From positions 4,588,001 to 4,652,000 of the forward strand of contig NW_026944386.1 in the NCBI RefSeq assembly GCF_033439725.1: DNA of 64,000 nt, given 5' to 3'. Shown piece by piece: positions 1-12,579 of the stretch. The stretch is from Neurospora tetraspora (Eukaryota; Ascomycota; Sordariomycetes; Sordariales; Sordariaceae). A program made the position numbers and the translations under genes. Within the stretch, counting starts at the first letter, position 1, and every line of letters begins with the position of its first letter. Under the pieces are notes generated by a model. That model was not told where the DNA came from, made no database searches, and saw only the letters and a list, made by a program, of their open reading frames with translations.

Positions 1-116
1 TCCCCGCGATCAAGCACATCGTCAATGGCAATGTATGAGAAGAAAGATGTGACGGAAAAAAAGACAGATACGAAACAGAAAAACAAAAACAAAAACAAAA
101 AACAAAAAAAGAACAA

Positions 117-2228
117 TCAGTAATCGCACCGCCCACAATTCCCACAATGAAGCGACGAGCAAGCCGTATAATCCCAGGCCTCTTCGTCCCTGTCTTCGTA
201 ATCGCGTTGCCAGCGATCTTCGTAGTCGTACTCCTCGTCGTAGCCGTAGTCGTTGTCGTAGTCGGCCACATTGTCATGCCAAGGGGTAGGAACACACACT
301 ATTCGGCGGTCGGACTTGCGGTCATTGTCGCTCTCGTCTGTGGGGCTGTCTTTTGCAGAGGTAGCATTGCCTGGGTCTTTCTCCTTGTTGGCACCCGTTT
401 GAGCAGCGATCCATTCTTTCCTGAGTTTGTAGGAGAGTACGCCGTCGCGGCCATCGCCTTCTCTGTCTCTGGTTTTGGCTTCTTCCCAGCCTTGGTGTCG
501 GATTTCGAGGGTGCCGATGTTGTCTGATCTGTGGACTACTTCAATTCGGACGGATGTTGGCGTCTTGGTGGCTGGTTTGTCACCTTCATAGTCTGAAGTC
601 TTGGTCTTTCCTTTTGTGGATTTCGCTTCCTTGCCCTTTTGGACATTCTCATCATCATCATCATTCTCAGTATGCTCAGCACCTTCTTCGTCCTCTTCAT
701 CAGAGTCCTCTTCGCTTTCCACATCCAAAGGCACACCCCCCTTACCCTCATCATTTTCCACTTCCTCCCCGTTCCTTTCCATTTCTTCCTCATTCCACTG
801 CTCTTCCAAATCCCCAACCATCCCTACCAACTTCCTCACCACCGCCGCCAACTTTGCTAGTATCTTATCATCACTTCGATCCTTCTCCCACCGCTTGACA
901 TCGGGTCGCACGTCCCGGATCTCAATGTCATTGGGGAAGAATCTGCCGCGCGTGTGGTAGGCAAGAACAAAATTGGGAATCTGCGTGACCCAGAGGCGTG
1001 GGAGTTCCTCCTCGAGGGTGTTCTTGTTCTCACGAGCCTTGATGGAGCGGGTTTTGAGGTCAAAGACTTGTGCTTGGGGGACAATGGGGGATGGGGAGCT
1101 GGAGCTGCCGCTGGTGCGGATGGTGAGTGGTGGGGGAGGTGTTGTGGATTCGGGGATGGATGGCGGAGGGGACGAAGATGGCGTGGAATCGCTCAAGCGG
1201 GTGTCTGCCGTGGTTGACTTCTTGCCCTTGTAACCGGGCTTAACGGGCTTAAATAATTCCACGATGTCCGAGACGTCATTGAAATCGATCTCTGCGACTA
1301 ATGCTTCCAGCTCTTCCATGCTGGTGATGGGTTTGTCCTTAACGGCTGGGGTCGGACTGGCCTTTGGTAAATCATCCTCGCTCAAATACCCATCGGCCTC
1401 GAACCTCACCAGAAACCGCAACCCACCAAACCGGTAGGTAATCAGCCTCTGATGCGCCCAGGATCCTTTTGCATCCTCTTCCCAGGTCGTATACCTTTTT
1501 GGAAAGGTGTGGCCGTAGCCTCTGACATCAGGGATTTTCTCTCTTGGGGAATTCTCCCGGCGGATGAAGAAGATGGTGTTGCCGACTTTCTCGACCAAGA
1601 ACCGGAAGGCCTTGTCCTGCCCGCGCACGAAGCGGAGCAGGTTGCCGAGTGTGCTGCCGCATGCTACAATGTCAAGATCAGGGACGAGCGAAGGCTTGGT
1701 TTGCAATAAAGTGGCGATGGCCGGTTCATAGGGATGGTAAGGATACCGAGCGGCGTTGCGGTCGCGGTAGAAGGTGCCGCTGTCTTGTTCGAGCTGAGGG
1801 GCTGTGGAGGGAGGCGTCCAGAGGGGGGTTTCCCTTTAAATGAGGTGGGTCTAAGTGTTAGTGCAAGTGGTGGTTTTGATAGCGCCGTGACGGTGGCTGC
1901 ATTTGGGACAAGATGGCGGGAGGCAGAGAAAAAAAAGACTGGGAGTAAGGTACTAACCAGGAATCAAGATAGCAGGCTCAGATAAGTTGGTGCCTAGCCA
2001 GTTGAAGGAAGCAACAGCCTCACAGCCGTCGATGGTGGCCGAGTGTTGGTACTGGGTGGAAGCATCGTCGAGGTCGCTAACACGAATGGATTTGATGAGT
2101 GGTCCGAGCGGCGGTGGTGGTGTGGCCGGCGTGGAGGAAGCTCGTTTGCCGGAATTGTTGTTGTAATAATTCCCTTTGTTACCTTGGGAAGTGTACGCTT
2201 GGGCCTTTCGTTCCCAATAGGAAGACAT
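117..2228 (-). CDS. Conserved fungal protein of unknown function (often labelled geranylgeranyl pyrophosphate synthetase-like)
   Basis: Two exons on the minus strand, 2228..1958 and 1801..117, give 651 aa. The 156-bp intron (1802-1957) has donor GTTAGT, a branch-like CACTAACAC and acceptor CCACAG, and restores the frame in phase 1. The start ATG at 2226-2228 begins MSSYWERK. A globular N-terminal part contains VACGSTLGNLLRFVRG and, soon after, FLVRFEADGY; a second conserved stretch reads PNFVLAYHTRGRFFPND. Pro/Ser-rich and strongly acidic linkers separate them, and the tail is rich in Asp, Tyr and Glu and ends CGNCGRCDY. Close relatives in filamentous fungi are, from memory, often annotated as geranylgeranyl pyrophosphate synthetase, but I see no prenyl-synthase Asp-rich motif (DDxxD), so that name is probably a propagated error. 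No function is proposed. It is transcribed divergently from the helicase/AAA gene. Confidence 0.8.
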
Positions 2229-3516
2229 GATGGCGTTTCGACCGGTATTGGGTCAATGAGGAAAGAGTGATGGATGAGCGCTTTGGTGATGGCAACTTGA
2301 GTTGCTGAGGAAAGAACGAAGTGAGGAAGGGGTGCTGTGTCTGTTACGCTCCCCCTTTCCTTCCACTTCTCCAAACTCTTCCCACCTTCCTCCTTTTAAC
2401 AACACCAATCTTCTCCGTCGACATCAAACCTCATGACTCCCGTCCGTCTTGTGCGCGCTCCACGACATCATCTCCCGGTCTGCCTCTGTTTGATGCCTTC
2501 CTTTGACGTTCACTTGCATGTGCCATCGGCAGCCAACCGACTGCGGAAGAAGAGAAAACGCCTCGCGACGCTAGCCTGGGCCGCTGATTCGGCGACCGTC
2601 ACCCACTAAAATTGGTTTGGAGGTCAATACCGGGCCGCTATCTGGGGGCCAAATACAGTGGGGTGTCTTGTCACACAGCGGTTGGACGCACCGGCTAACT
2701 TGACGCACAGGCCCCCCACGTTTTGATGGCGCCCGACCGTCTTCCCCCGCGTCTGCCTCCGCGTCTGCCTCCAGACACTGGTCAACCTCCGGACCGACTG
2801 GGCCTTTTGCAATCAGCATGGCGGCCAGATTGACGGCCATTGATGAAACTGCCTCCAAAGCTCAGCCTCTCGAGATGTTCCTGTTGGTCCCGTCGTCCTA
2901 TCGTCCTCCCGCTCTACGTCCCCAGATACCTCGATCACGAATCACGACGGTGGTGCACGGCATGCATCCATGCGGGAGGCCAACCGCCAGCGCATCGGAT
3001 ACATCCCAATCCTCAACCAACGCCCGTTTGTAGTATACACAGCCTGATTCGATGGCCATCATATCCTCGCGGGAAAGTCTGCCCTTCCGTCGGCTGTCTT
3101 GGTCGTCATGCATCATCGTCCTGTAAGCCCCCGATACGGGGCTCGAGGCACCATGATCATGACTTCGATACCACTCGACCGTTTACAGAGGCCTGGGCCT
3201 CCTGCTTGCTCTCGCTTGGACTTGAATGTTGGGCGGATTTCCATATTCAGCAAGGCCAATTACAGTTCTCGGTGCTGGTAACGACTACGCCTTCCTGTTG
3301 AAGATATACAGAGCATCTCAAGTCCCTTAAGGCCCTCTTCAACCCTATTCATACATGTGTTTTATCCTCTCCAGCTCTAGCACTTCCCCCTTTACTCTTA
3401 TTTGGATGAACAGACACTACATTTCCCGTCATTCCAAGTCTACTTGCTTCAACACGCCGCCAAAGACGTCCATCTCCCACACGTGATCCCCCTTTCGGCA
3501 TCCGCACCAGCACAAT
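2229..3516. promoter_or_regulatory. Divergent intergenic region with no convincing gene
   Basis: About 1.3 kb lies between two divergent starts and should hold both promoters. A pyrimidine-rich tract at about 2345-2400 (repeated CTTCC/CTCC) is typical of fungal 5' regions. Reading frames of 60-153 codons here lack recognisable domains and overlap one another on both strands. No clear TATA box was found. Confidence 0.5.
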
Positions 3517-6500
3517 ATGGCCTCAAACTTACGACAAACACGGCTCAAGACCATTTTCAAGGCCATAGTCTTTGGCGAGCGCCCGGTCAACAGCTCTCAT
3601 GATGCACAGCTCTTCCTTGAGGCTATACGGTGTCAAGAGCCTCCAAGCGCGTGCGTCGAGATGATCGTTTCTCATCCAGCCGGCCTAGATGCAGTCCGAA
3701 ACTCTGTCCGGAGTAACCTCTCTGAATCCTTCATCCTGTCACACACCCTCCCGTTCTTGGAATTCTTGTCCGACCCCGGCATCAAATCCCTGGCTGATGG
3801 CGAATTGCTTGCCCAACTACTCGTCGTTATCGCCAACCCACCCACCCTTTGGAAAGCCCTAGTGAAACTCTTCAACGGCCATCAGCTGCCCCCGGATAGA
3901 GTCCACCCATTTGCATGGCTTGCCCTAGAGCTCCTGTCACTCCCTCAAAATGCCGGGGTCGACGTGCTGGAGGAGGTACAGGCCATCGTTGAGGACAAAA
4001 GCCTCCTAAAAGCACAAGACCATTCTGCTCGCGAGCTTGGGTATCGCATCGAAAAGGTCCTGCAACTCCGCTCCTCATCCAAGCCTTCCGTGCAGGCCAA
4101 TGGTCCGGGAGGACGTCATGACAATGATTCTGATGTCTTCAGGAAGATTGCCATCTATCCTACTACCGATGAGTTCCTGTCGAATCAACAGCCCTTCTAT
4201 CGCACAGCATTTGAGGTCGCCGAGAGTCCGTTGGACAGACGCCCGGCTATTCACCTGGACAACCAGTTCCGTTTGCTAAGGGAGGACATGCTGGCCGAAC
4301 TACGGGAGGACCTTCAAGTTGCCATGGACGCCAAAAAGGCAAAGAAGCCTTTACTCACCATTGGCAAGCTGCAACCCGTGGCTCTGTCACTCACGGATGC
4401 AAATCCATCTGGCAAAGGGCCGCGATATAAGCCGTGCACCCTCATGGTCCGCTGTTACCACGGCTTGGAGTTCCTAAACAAAATGGAACCAGAAAAGCTT
4501 AAAAAGTTCCTCAAGGACAATCCGACTTTCCTCAAGCATCAATCATTCGGTGTTTTGACTCGAGGGAAAGAAGTCATTGCCTTTGCGTTTGTTGATCGAG
4601 ACAGAAGCAATGAGCTCCTCCTTCAGTCTCCCCCCATCGTATGCCTTCAATTCGCCGACCCCAGCAACTTCAAGAGAGCATTGCTAGCGCTTAAACTGCC
4701 AAACGCCCAGGACTTTGTTCGGTTTACCTTGGTGAACACGCCCGTGTTTGCCTACGAGCCTGTCTTAGCTGGCTTGCAAGCGATCACAGAGCTTCCTTTG
4801 CAAGATCTTCTCATCAATCCATCAGGCGCTAGCTTGGCCTTCGCCGGGGTACCGAAACTGCAGACTTTTGTATCGGCACTCAAGTCAGCACGATCGGGAA
4901 TGATACTGGGCAACGTTGAAGCTGTGCGCATAGAGGAATCCATTACTGTCGACCTAGCACAGCTTGACTCGATACTCCATGCTTTGACCAAGCCAATAAC
5001 GCTCATTCAGGGTCCTCCAGGTAAGTTTGCCTCGATAAAAGAGCTACCGTTTGACAAAGACATGTGCTGAAGCTTTACACAGGTACGGGGAAGTCGTTTA
5101 TTGGTGCACAAATTGCCAAACACCTGCATAAAGCTGGGCAACGCATTCTGGTCCTCAGCTACACAAACCATGCCCTTGACCAATTCCTAGAGGATCTACT
5201 TGACGTCGGCATCCCGCAGCAGGATGTTGTGCGCATGGGTGCCAAGGCCAAGTCCACACTCAGAACGCTTCCACTCGTTCTTTCCGAACAAAAGGGTGGT
5301 TACCGGCGTACAAGAGATGCTTGGACGATGATCGATCTCCTAAGGCAAAAAGCCGCATCTTCCGCCCAGGAGCTTCAAACGGCCTTTGGAACCTATGGGA
5401 AGGTTAACGCTGGTTGGGCTGAGGTATCCGAGTTCCTTGAATTCCTAGACGACCCACACCCCTTCTATGAAGCTCTTCTTGTTCCCACCAACAACAGTGG
5501 CTGGATGCGTACAGGGAAAAAGGGAAAGCGGGTAGGACCGGACTATCTCTTTCAGCGGTGGGTCAAAGGAGAGGACCCCGGAGTCTTTAAGACGCAGATT
5601 CCCGAGACTTCACACTCTGCTTGGCGAATGTCCCTCCCTGAGCGACAAAGCCACCTGGATAGGTGGACCAAAGAACTGATCGAAGAGCGCCTGGCGACCA
5701 TTGAGGAGCTTGCGCGGCAATACAACGAGACCCAGAGCAGGATTGACGCCCAGTTTAATGACGCGGATACACATACCATGCGCCAGAAGCGAGTTATTGG
5801 CTGTACCACCACGGGCGCTGCCAAGCATACGAGTCTCATCCGGGCCGCAGCACCTGATGTGATTCTCGTCGAGGAAGCAGGCGAGATCTTGGAGAGTCAC
5901 GTACTCACTGCACTTGCCCCGTCAGTGAAGCAGCTGATTCTCATTGGTGACCATAAGCAACTCAGACCCAAAATCAATAACTACGCCCTTTCCGTGGATC
6001 AGGGTGACGGCTTTGATCTGAACCGGTCATTGTTCGAACGGCTCATTATGCAGGGGGCCCCTCACACTACACTTCAGAAGCAACATCGCATGGTCCCGGA
6101 GATCTCCATGATACCGCGCGTGTTGACCTATCCGGATCTACTTGATGGCCCCAAGACAAGCGGCAGACCGCGGATCCGCGGGCTTCAAGACCACGTTGTA
6201 TTCATCAATCACGGGAAGTTGGAAGACACTGACAAGGCCCTCAAGGAACGCCGCGATCCCGGAGCGAAAGAAAGCAAGAAGAATACGTTTGAAGCTCAAA
6301 TGGTGCTAGAGTGCATCAAGTTCTTCGGCCAGCAAGGCTACCCTGCTGACAAACTTGTTATTCTTACGCCATATCTAGGGCAGCTCCGAGTTCTTCAAGA
6401 TCTGTTACGCGAGAACCAGCACGATCCGGCGCTGAGCGAAATGGACAAATTGGAACTTTTGAGGGCTGGTCTTTTGAGTAAAGCGGCCGCCAAGGTTGAC

Positions 6501-9500
6501 CAGAAGCCGCTTCGTGTGTCCACAATTGGTGAGTGGTTTCCGGTATTTCACTGCGGAGGAATTGAGACAGTAAAAGACATGGAACGTTCCTCTTCGCTGC
6601 CATCATATTCCATACACAAGCTTTGCAACTGCTAACAGCGGAGTAGATAATTACCAGGGTGAAGAGAACGATATCGTCATCGCTTCGCTCACACGGAGCA
6701 ATAAATCAGGTGATATTGGTTTTATGTCAGCCCCAGAGCGTCTGAATGTTCTTGTGACCAGAGCAAGGAACTGCCTGGTGATGATCGGAAACATGGGCAC
6801 CTTCATGAGCAGCAAGAAGGGTGGGCCGACTTGGCGACCGTTCTTTGAACTGATGGAAAGCCGCAAACATCTATACGATGGTCTTCCTGTCAGGTGTGAA
6901 AAGCACCCCGATAAGACTGCTCTTTTGAAGGAGCCCATCGATTTCTTGATGTTCTGTCCGGATGGAGGATGTACAGAGCCGTGGTAAGTGTTGCTCTTCG
7001 GATACGTTGATCGCGTCATCATGCTAACTGTATTGCTAGTGACGCATTGCTCAAATGCGGAAAGCACAAGTGCAAATCCCGTTGCCATCGTGTCGTTGAT
7101 CACAGCCAAGCTCCATGCCATGAAATGATTGCGCAGACGTGCGAGAGGAATCACAAGCTCAAGGTTAGCTGTGACAGACAGAATGATAACTGCCGTGAGT
7201 GCGTCAGGGAGGACAAAGAGCAGGAGCGACGGATGAAGAGAGACCTCCAGCTGGAAGAAGATCGCTTGCTCAGGGAAGAAGCCCACCGCAGGAGCCTCCA
7301 AGAGGTGGATGACGAGATTGACCATCTACGCCGGGTCAACCAGTATCTGTCAGACCAGCAGAGCAGAGAACAGACTCTGGAACAGCGCCGCCAGGAGCTT
7401 GCAGCCCTCAAAGATGCCCAGGTACGGGTACAGGAACAAGCAAAACAACAGGCCGAGATAAGTCGCCGGGTTGCTGAGAAGGCCAAACGTCGGGCGGAGC
7501 AGGAGACCAACGCGGGACAAAACGCTGATCCGCAAGATCCGCTTGGTGACCTTCCTGATACCGCTGAGGGGGAGTGGAACTATCTCAAGAAGTTTGAACG
7601 GGCATCCAGCAAGCCAATGGATACGCTCATGTCCATGATAGGGCTGGAAGAGGTCAAGCAGAAGTTCCTCGACATCAAGTCCAAGGTTGATACGGCCGTT
7701 CGTCAGGGCATCTCACTCAGTAAGGAACGCTATAGCTGCTCCATGCTGGGAAATCCCGGCACAGGTGAGTGTTGTACTGTTTCTAAACTCAAGTTATACG
7801 CGATCTAACAATCTTCTCAAGGAAAAACTACTGTTGCGCGACTCTACGCCAAGTTCTTGTGCGAGGTGGGGGTAATTCCTGGACATTGTTTCAAGGAAAC
7901 CACAGGCGCAGGGTTGGCGAATATAGGGATAAATGGCTGCAAGAAGCTGATTGAGGAGATTCTCAACGAAGGTGGAGGAGTACTCTTCATCGATGAGGCG
8001 TACCAGCTCACATCTGGTAACAACCCTGGCGGCGGGAGCGTGTTGGACTATCTCCTAGCCGAGATTGAAAACCTAAGGGGCAAAGTTGTCTTCGTGCTTG
8101 CCGGTTACAACAAGCAGATGGAGAGCTTCTATGCCCACAACCCAGGCCTTCCCAGTCGGTTCCCGGTCGAGATGAAGTTCGAGGACTATACGGATGACGA
8201 ACTACTCAGAATCTTCAAACTCAAGGTCAACGAAAAGTACAAAGACGCCATGTACTGCGAGGATGGCCTCCATGGGCTTTATTGTCGCATAATTTCCAGG
8301 AGAATCGGCTATGGTCGCGGCAAAGAAGGCTTCGGAAATGCACGGACGGTCGAGAACACGTTGGACATCATCTCCACACGACAGGCAAACAGGATAAGGC
8401 GGGAACGCAAAGCCAAGAAACCGGACATTGACGATCTGTTCTTTACCAAGGAGGATCTTATAGGTCCTGAGCCGACTGAAGCTCTCCAGAAGTGCCAGGC
8501 CTGGAAGAAACTGCAGCAACTGATCGGACTTTCATCTGTCAAGGAATCAGTCAAGTCCCTGGTCGACAGCATCCAAGCGAACTACAGGAGGGAGTTGGCT
8601 GAGCAGCCGCTCATCCAATACTCGCTCAATAAGGTCTTCCTTGGAAACCCGGGAACAGGAAAAACAACGGTGGCGAAGCTGTACGGAGAAATCCTGGTGG
8701 CACTTGGGATGCTGTCGAAAGGCGAAGGTAAGGTGTCCCTCAAACTCTTTGATTTAGCCATTGCGACTAGTGCTAACATTCTATGCTCTAGTGGTTGTGA
8801 AGAACCCATCGGACTTTGTTGGTGCTGTTCTCGGCCAGTCTGAACAGCAGACGAAAGGCATTCTTGCTGCGAGTCTGGGCAAGGTCCTTGTCATCGATGA
8901 GGCCTATGGTCTCTACGGCGGGGGAGGTACTCCAGGATCAACTTCGGACCCTTACAAGACGGCCGTCATAGACACAATTGTGGCGGAAGTCCAGAGCGTA
9001 CCTGGCGACGACCGATGCGTTCTACTCCTCGGATACAAGGACCAAATGGAGACTATGTTCCATAACGTCAACCCAGGACTCGCCCGCCGATTTCCTATTG
9101 CTTCAGGGTTCAACTTTGAAGACTTCTCTGATGATGAGCTCCAGAAGATCTTTGATCTCAAGATAAATCAACAGGGGTATCAGGCTACTGCCGGAGCGGC
9201 CGTCGTCGCAATGGAAATGCTGAAGCGGGCTCGCAACCGGCCAAACTTTGGCAATGCTGGTGAGGTTGATATCCTGCTCAATGATGCAAAGGCCCGTCAT
9301 CAGCAGCGTCTTGCCAAAGGAAAGGCGCAGTCCGAAACGCTCTTCGAGCCACAGGACTTTGATGGAGATTTTGACAGGGCCACAAAATCTGGCACCAACG
9401 TCCGGAAACTCTTTGAGGGTTCAGTTGGCTCTGAAGAGGTCATTGCTCTGCTGGAGGGCTACCAGGAAACCGTGCGGACGTTTAAGTCCATTGGCATGGA

Positions 9501-10818
9501 TCCGAAGGAGAACATTCCGTTCAACTTCCTCTTCAGAGGGCCTCCGGCTACCGGCAAGACCACTACAGCCAAAAAGATGGGCCAGGTGTTCTATGATATG
9601 GGCTTTTTGTCTACTGCGGAGGTGGAGGAATGTTCCGCAAGCGAGATGATTGGCAAGTATGTCGGGCATACCGGGCCTCTGGTCAGAGCTCAACTGGACA
9701 AGGCGCTGGGCAGGGTCCTCTTCATCGATGAGGCGTACAGACTGGCTGACGGACATTTCGCCAAGGAGGCCATTGATGAACTGGTGGATTCGTGCACAAA
9801 GGAGCGATACAACAAGAAGTTGATCATTATTCTTGCCGGCTACGAGGCGGATATCAACCGTCTGATGTCGGTCAACAGCGGTCTAACGTCTCGTTTCCCA
9901 GAGGTGATCAACTTCCGAGCCCTGTCGCCAGAAGAGTGCGTCGAGCTGCTGCGCAAAAGGCTTGAGGAAAACCACAACACTCTCAAGGAAAAGAGTATAG
10001 AGCTGGACATCCTCGGTCTCAGAACACCCAGCTCCGGCTTCAAAAAACTACTGGTGTCCTACTTCAAGCAGCTCTCCGCCCAAGACAACTGGGCTAGCGC
10101 ACGGGACGTCCAAAGTCTGGCCAAGAACATGTTCAACCAGGTCATGCGAGATCAAGAGGGCCTGAGCAAGGGACGCATTGTTCTCACTGAAGATATCATC
10201 AGGCAAGAACTTGAAGCGATGGTTCTTGAACGTGCCTCGCGGGGCAAAGCTGCAGCGGAGGCAGCCACGCCAAACGGTTTCCCAAGCGGGATGCCGCAAT
10301 TCTTCCAAGCGCCGCCGCAACAGCAACAGGCCTCGTTCAACACTTCCACGGCGAAAGTTACTTCCTTCGCACAAGAACAAGCCCGTGTTGTCGAGGAGGT
10401 CTTCTCAGAGGAAGAAGAAGAAGAAGATGATGATGATGAGTCAGCACCTCCACCGGTTGAGCTCAAGGAACAGGCCGTCGATACGTCAGACTCAAGGTAT
10501 GCAGCAAAGCGAGACGCGGGAGTGAGTGACACTGTCTGGGAACAGCTCCAAAGGGATCGTCAGTCAGAGCAAGAGAAGGAGGAGGAGTACAGGAAACTGA
10601 AAGAGGCAGCGAAGAAGGCTAAGGATGCGGCCAGGGATAAGATTGTCAAGAAGCTGCTGGAGGAAGAGAGGAAGAGGAAGGTGGTGGAGGAGATGAAGAA
10701 GAAGCTGCAGATGATGGGGATTTGCCCGGCTGGGTTTGCTTGGATTAGGCAGGATAGAGGGTATCGGTGTGCGGGCGGTGCGCATTTTGTGGGGGATGAG
10801 GCGTTCGGGAAGCTGTGA
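3517..10818 (+). CDS. Giant helicase/AAA+ protein: UPF1/ZNFX1-type SF1 helicase, NFX1-type zinc fingers and three CbbX-like AAA+ modules
   Basis: Exons 3517-5020, 5083-6528, 6647-6983, 7040-7764, 7822-8727 and 8792-10818 join in frame to 2,314 aa; every intron is 56-118 bp with GT..AG ends. The SF1 helicase core has Walker A GPPGTGKS at about residue 498 (created exactly across intron 1), VEEAGE at about 762, QHRM at about 834, DNYQGEEND at about 983 and APERLNVLVTRAR at about 1011. An NFX1-like Cys/His cluster follows at about 1090-1160 (CGKHKCKSRCH), then a charged coiled coil at about 1150-1260. Three AAA+ modules have Walker A at about 1337 (GNPGTGKT), 1611 (GNPGTGKT) and 1888 (GPPATGKT), each followed by an IDEAY Walker B. 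The C-terminus has an acidic run, a second coiled coil and a Cys-containing tail. ZNFX1-type helicases act on RNA in silencing or antiviral defence, and CbbX-type AAA+ proteins remodel proteins. The cellular role here is inferred only. Confidence 0.9.
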
Positions 10819-10821
10819 AGG

Positions 10822-11422
10822 GAGGGCCGCCTGGAGCGGGTTGGACACTCGATTGGTTGACGACCTTCCAGAGAGTTTTTGTGCTATTTTCATTGAATGG
10901 GCGGAGTGTTGATCTGCTCTTCACAAGAATTTATGCTTTTTTCTCTTCATCCTGCCTCAATTCTTGTCACAAGGTGGTCCGAGATTGTTGTGCGAACATG
11001 GCGTTTTCGTACCTCTAAAGACGGGACAAAGATGCCGGCTATGGTCCAGCGGCTGCACAGCGACTTACAGTGGGAGAGCCGCTGTAACGTGCTGTGGCCC
11101 CACATCCACCGAAGATGGGTGGCTTGGGAAGGGCAGAGGGGCCAGGGCCGCGGGAGGCTGGCTGGACACTCGATTGCTTGACGACATTTCAGGTTGTTTT
11201 TGATGCTATCATTGTTCGATGGAAGGATAAACGCTCTGTAATCACATGTTTCTACACGCATTTATCTCATTCTGCATATTTTCCTCTTGCAAATTGGTCC
11301 AAGAATTTTGTGCCAACATGGCGTTCTCGCGAAAACGGGACACCGGAAGATGACGGCGATGGTCCAGCGGCTGTACAGCGACTTACAGTGGGAAAGCCGC
11401 TGTAACGTGCTGTGGCCCCCAC
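10822..11422. repeat. Diverged ~320-bp tandem duplication downstream of the helicase/AAA gene
   Basis: Two direct copies, about 10822-11102 and 11138-11422, are offset by 318-321 bp. Shared landmarks are GGACACTCGATT (10843 and 11164) and ATGGTCCAGCGGCTG (11041 and 11359), and each copy ends with CTGTAACGTGCTGTGGCCCC. Near the end of each copy CAGCGGCT is followed 22 nt later by its exact reverse complement AGCCGCTG, so both could form an 8-bp hairpin. Copy 1 begins four bases after the stop codon, so it is part of the probable 3' UTR. No coding function is seen. Confidence 0.85.
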
Positions 11423-11825
11423 TTTCATGGTGATATTCTGCATCGCATGTAAGTGTTAGTGCTGCTGCCTGTACAGTATGAGTATAGAATTCATTTGCTA
11501 ACAGAACATGTGGTGATATTCCAATCCATCATCAACTGGCAGTCTCACGTCCAACCAACGACGCTGGTCCCCCCAGCCCGCTAGAAGACAGCAAGGGAAT
11601 CTGCAACACATCATCATAGGCTCCCATCTCGTTCAACCTTTCCGTGTTCGCAAAGTGAGCTCCGGGTATAAAATGTCCGACCTTATTTGAGGCCTTGGTT
11701 GCTACCAATTCAAACACCGTTGTTGATCCCGTTCAGAGTCGTCTGACGATATCCCTCTACCGTCCCGTCCGGCTTACCGAGCCAACCTACAGGTAGAAAC
11801 CGAAGGGTCGCGTTCAACGATTGAC
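11423..11825. other. Intergenic, nothing recognised
   Basis: About 400 bp between the tandem duplication and the 3' end of the first secreted-protein gene. A 61-codon minus-strand frame (11532-11717) has no family resemblance that I recognise. This stretch should include the 3' UTR of the minus-strand gene. Confidence 0.4.
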
Positions 11826-12579
11826 TTAGAATGAAAAGTGCGTGTAGCCAAGATAGCCCCCGGTCTTAGTACCCGTCAGGTCCTTCAACCTATAACCCCC
11901 CACCGTCCCATCAGGCGTGGTGCATGTGTCCATAATGACCCCGTACATCTGGGCAATGGCCTGGCTGTATTTGGTGAACACTCGGTCAGTAAAGCATCTT
12001 AGGCAGATGAACGATACGGGACTCCCTTCGCGGTGGGATAAACGGGCATTATAACATACCAAGTAGGATACGTGCTAACATCATTATTGTCCGGCCAAAA
12101 CAACGCGCCATGCCAATTGCACCAGACCCTTTGGGGCCAGGGCCCATTGGTTATCAGCCGACCGGGGCACGCCACTTGGCCCGCGCCGGCATGGTAGTTG
12201 ATGCAAAAGACGGCGTCGGCGACCTACAACATGTTAGTATTTATAAAGATACTTGCGTAGTGGATAGGAGTTTCGAACTGACCTTAACTCTGTCTCTACC
12301 ATCATTTGCATCACAAATTACTTGGGCATCCCAACCGCGCTTCTCGGCACCAGAAGTAGCCGGCAAAGTAGCATTTGCGGTATCAAGATACGCCTGCACG
12401 GCTTCCTGAGGAGACAGAGCGGTGGACGGGTCAGCGATGATGGAGTCTACCCATTCGGAGAACCAGAAGCGGGTGGTGACTTCGGCCACTTCGGCAACGG
12501 CAGGTTCTGCGGTGACCTGGGAGGTGAGGACTCCCAAAGCCACAAGGGGGAGGGTGGAGAGGCGGGGGAAGTTAACTAT
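11826..12579 (-). pseudogene. Secreted prepro-protein paralogue A with ATA in place of the start codon
   Basis: Exons 12579..12283, 12223..12060 and 11964..11826 (introns of 59 and 95 bp) encode 199 codons aligning end to end with the two plus-strand paralogues. The intron positions and phases (0, then 2) are identical. It has a hydrophobic leader, the conserved propeptide with WVDSIIADPSTALSPQEA, a Lys-Arg (Kex2-like) site in SGAEKR, and a mature domain with six Cys, including VFCINY, GQVACP and MDTCTTPDGTV, ending in LTGTK. Where both sisters read AAG/AAC-ATG-GTC-AAC this copy reads AAG-ATA-GTT-AAC. The frame stays open upstream to about 12843, so translation from an upstream ATG is possible but would bury the signal peptide. 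It is therefore a probable start-loss pseudogene, or a gene using a non-ATG start. Family unknown. Confidence 0.75.

Noticed and set aside
2840-3301. 153-codon plus frame between the first two genes
   Set aside because: No domain, overlaps frames on the other strand, lies in the divergent promoter region.
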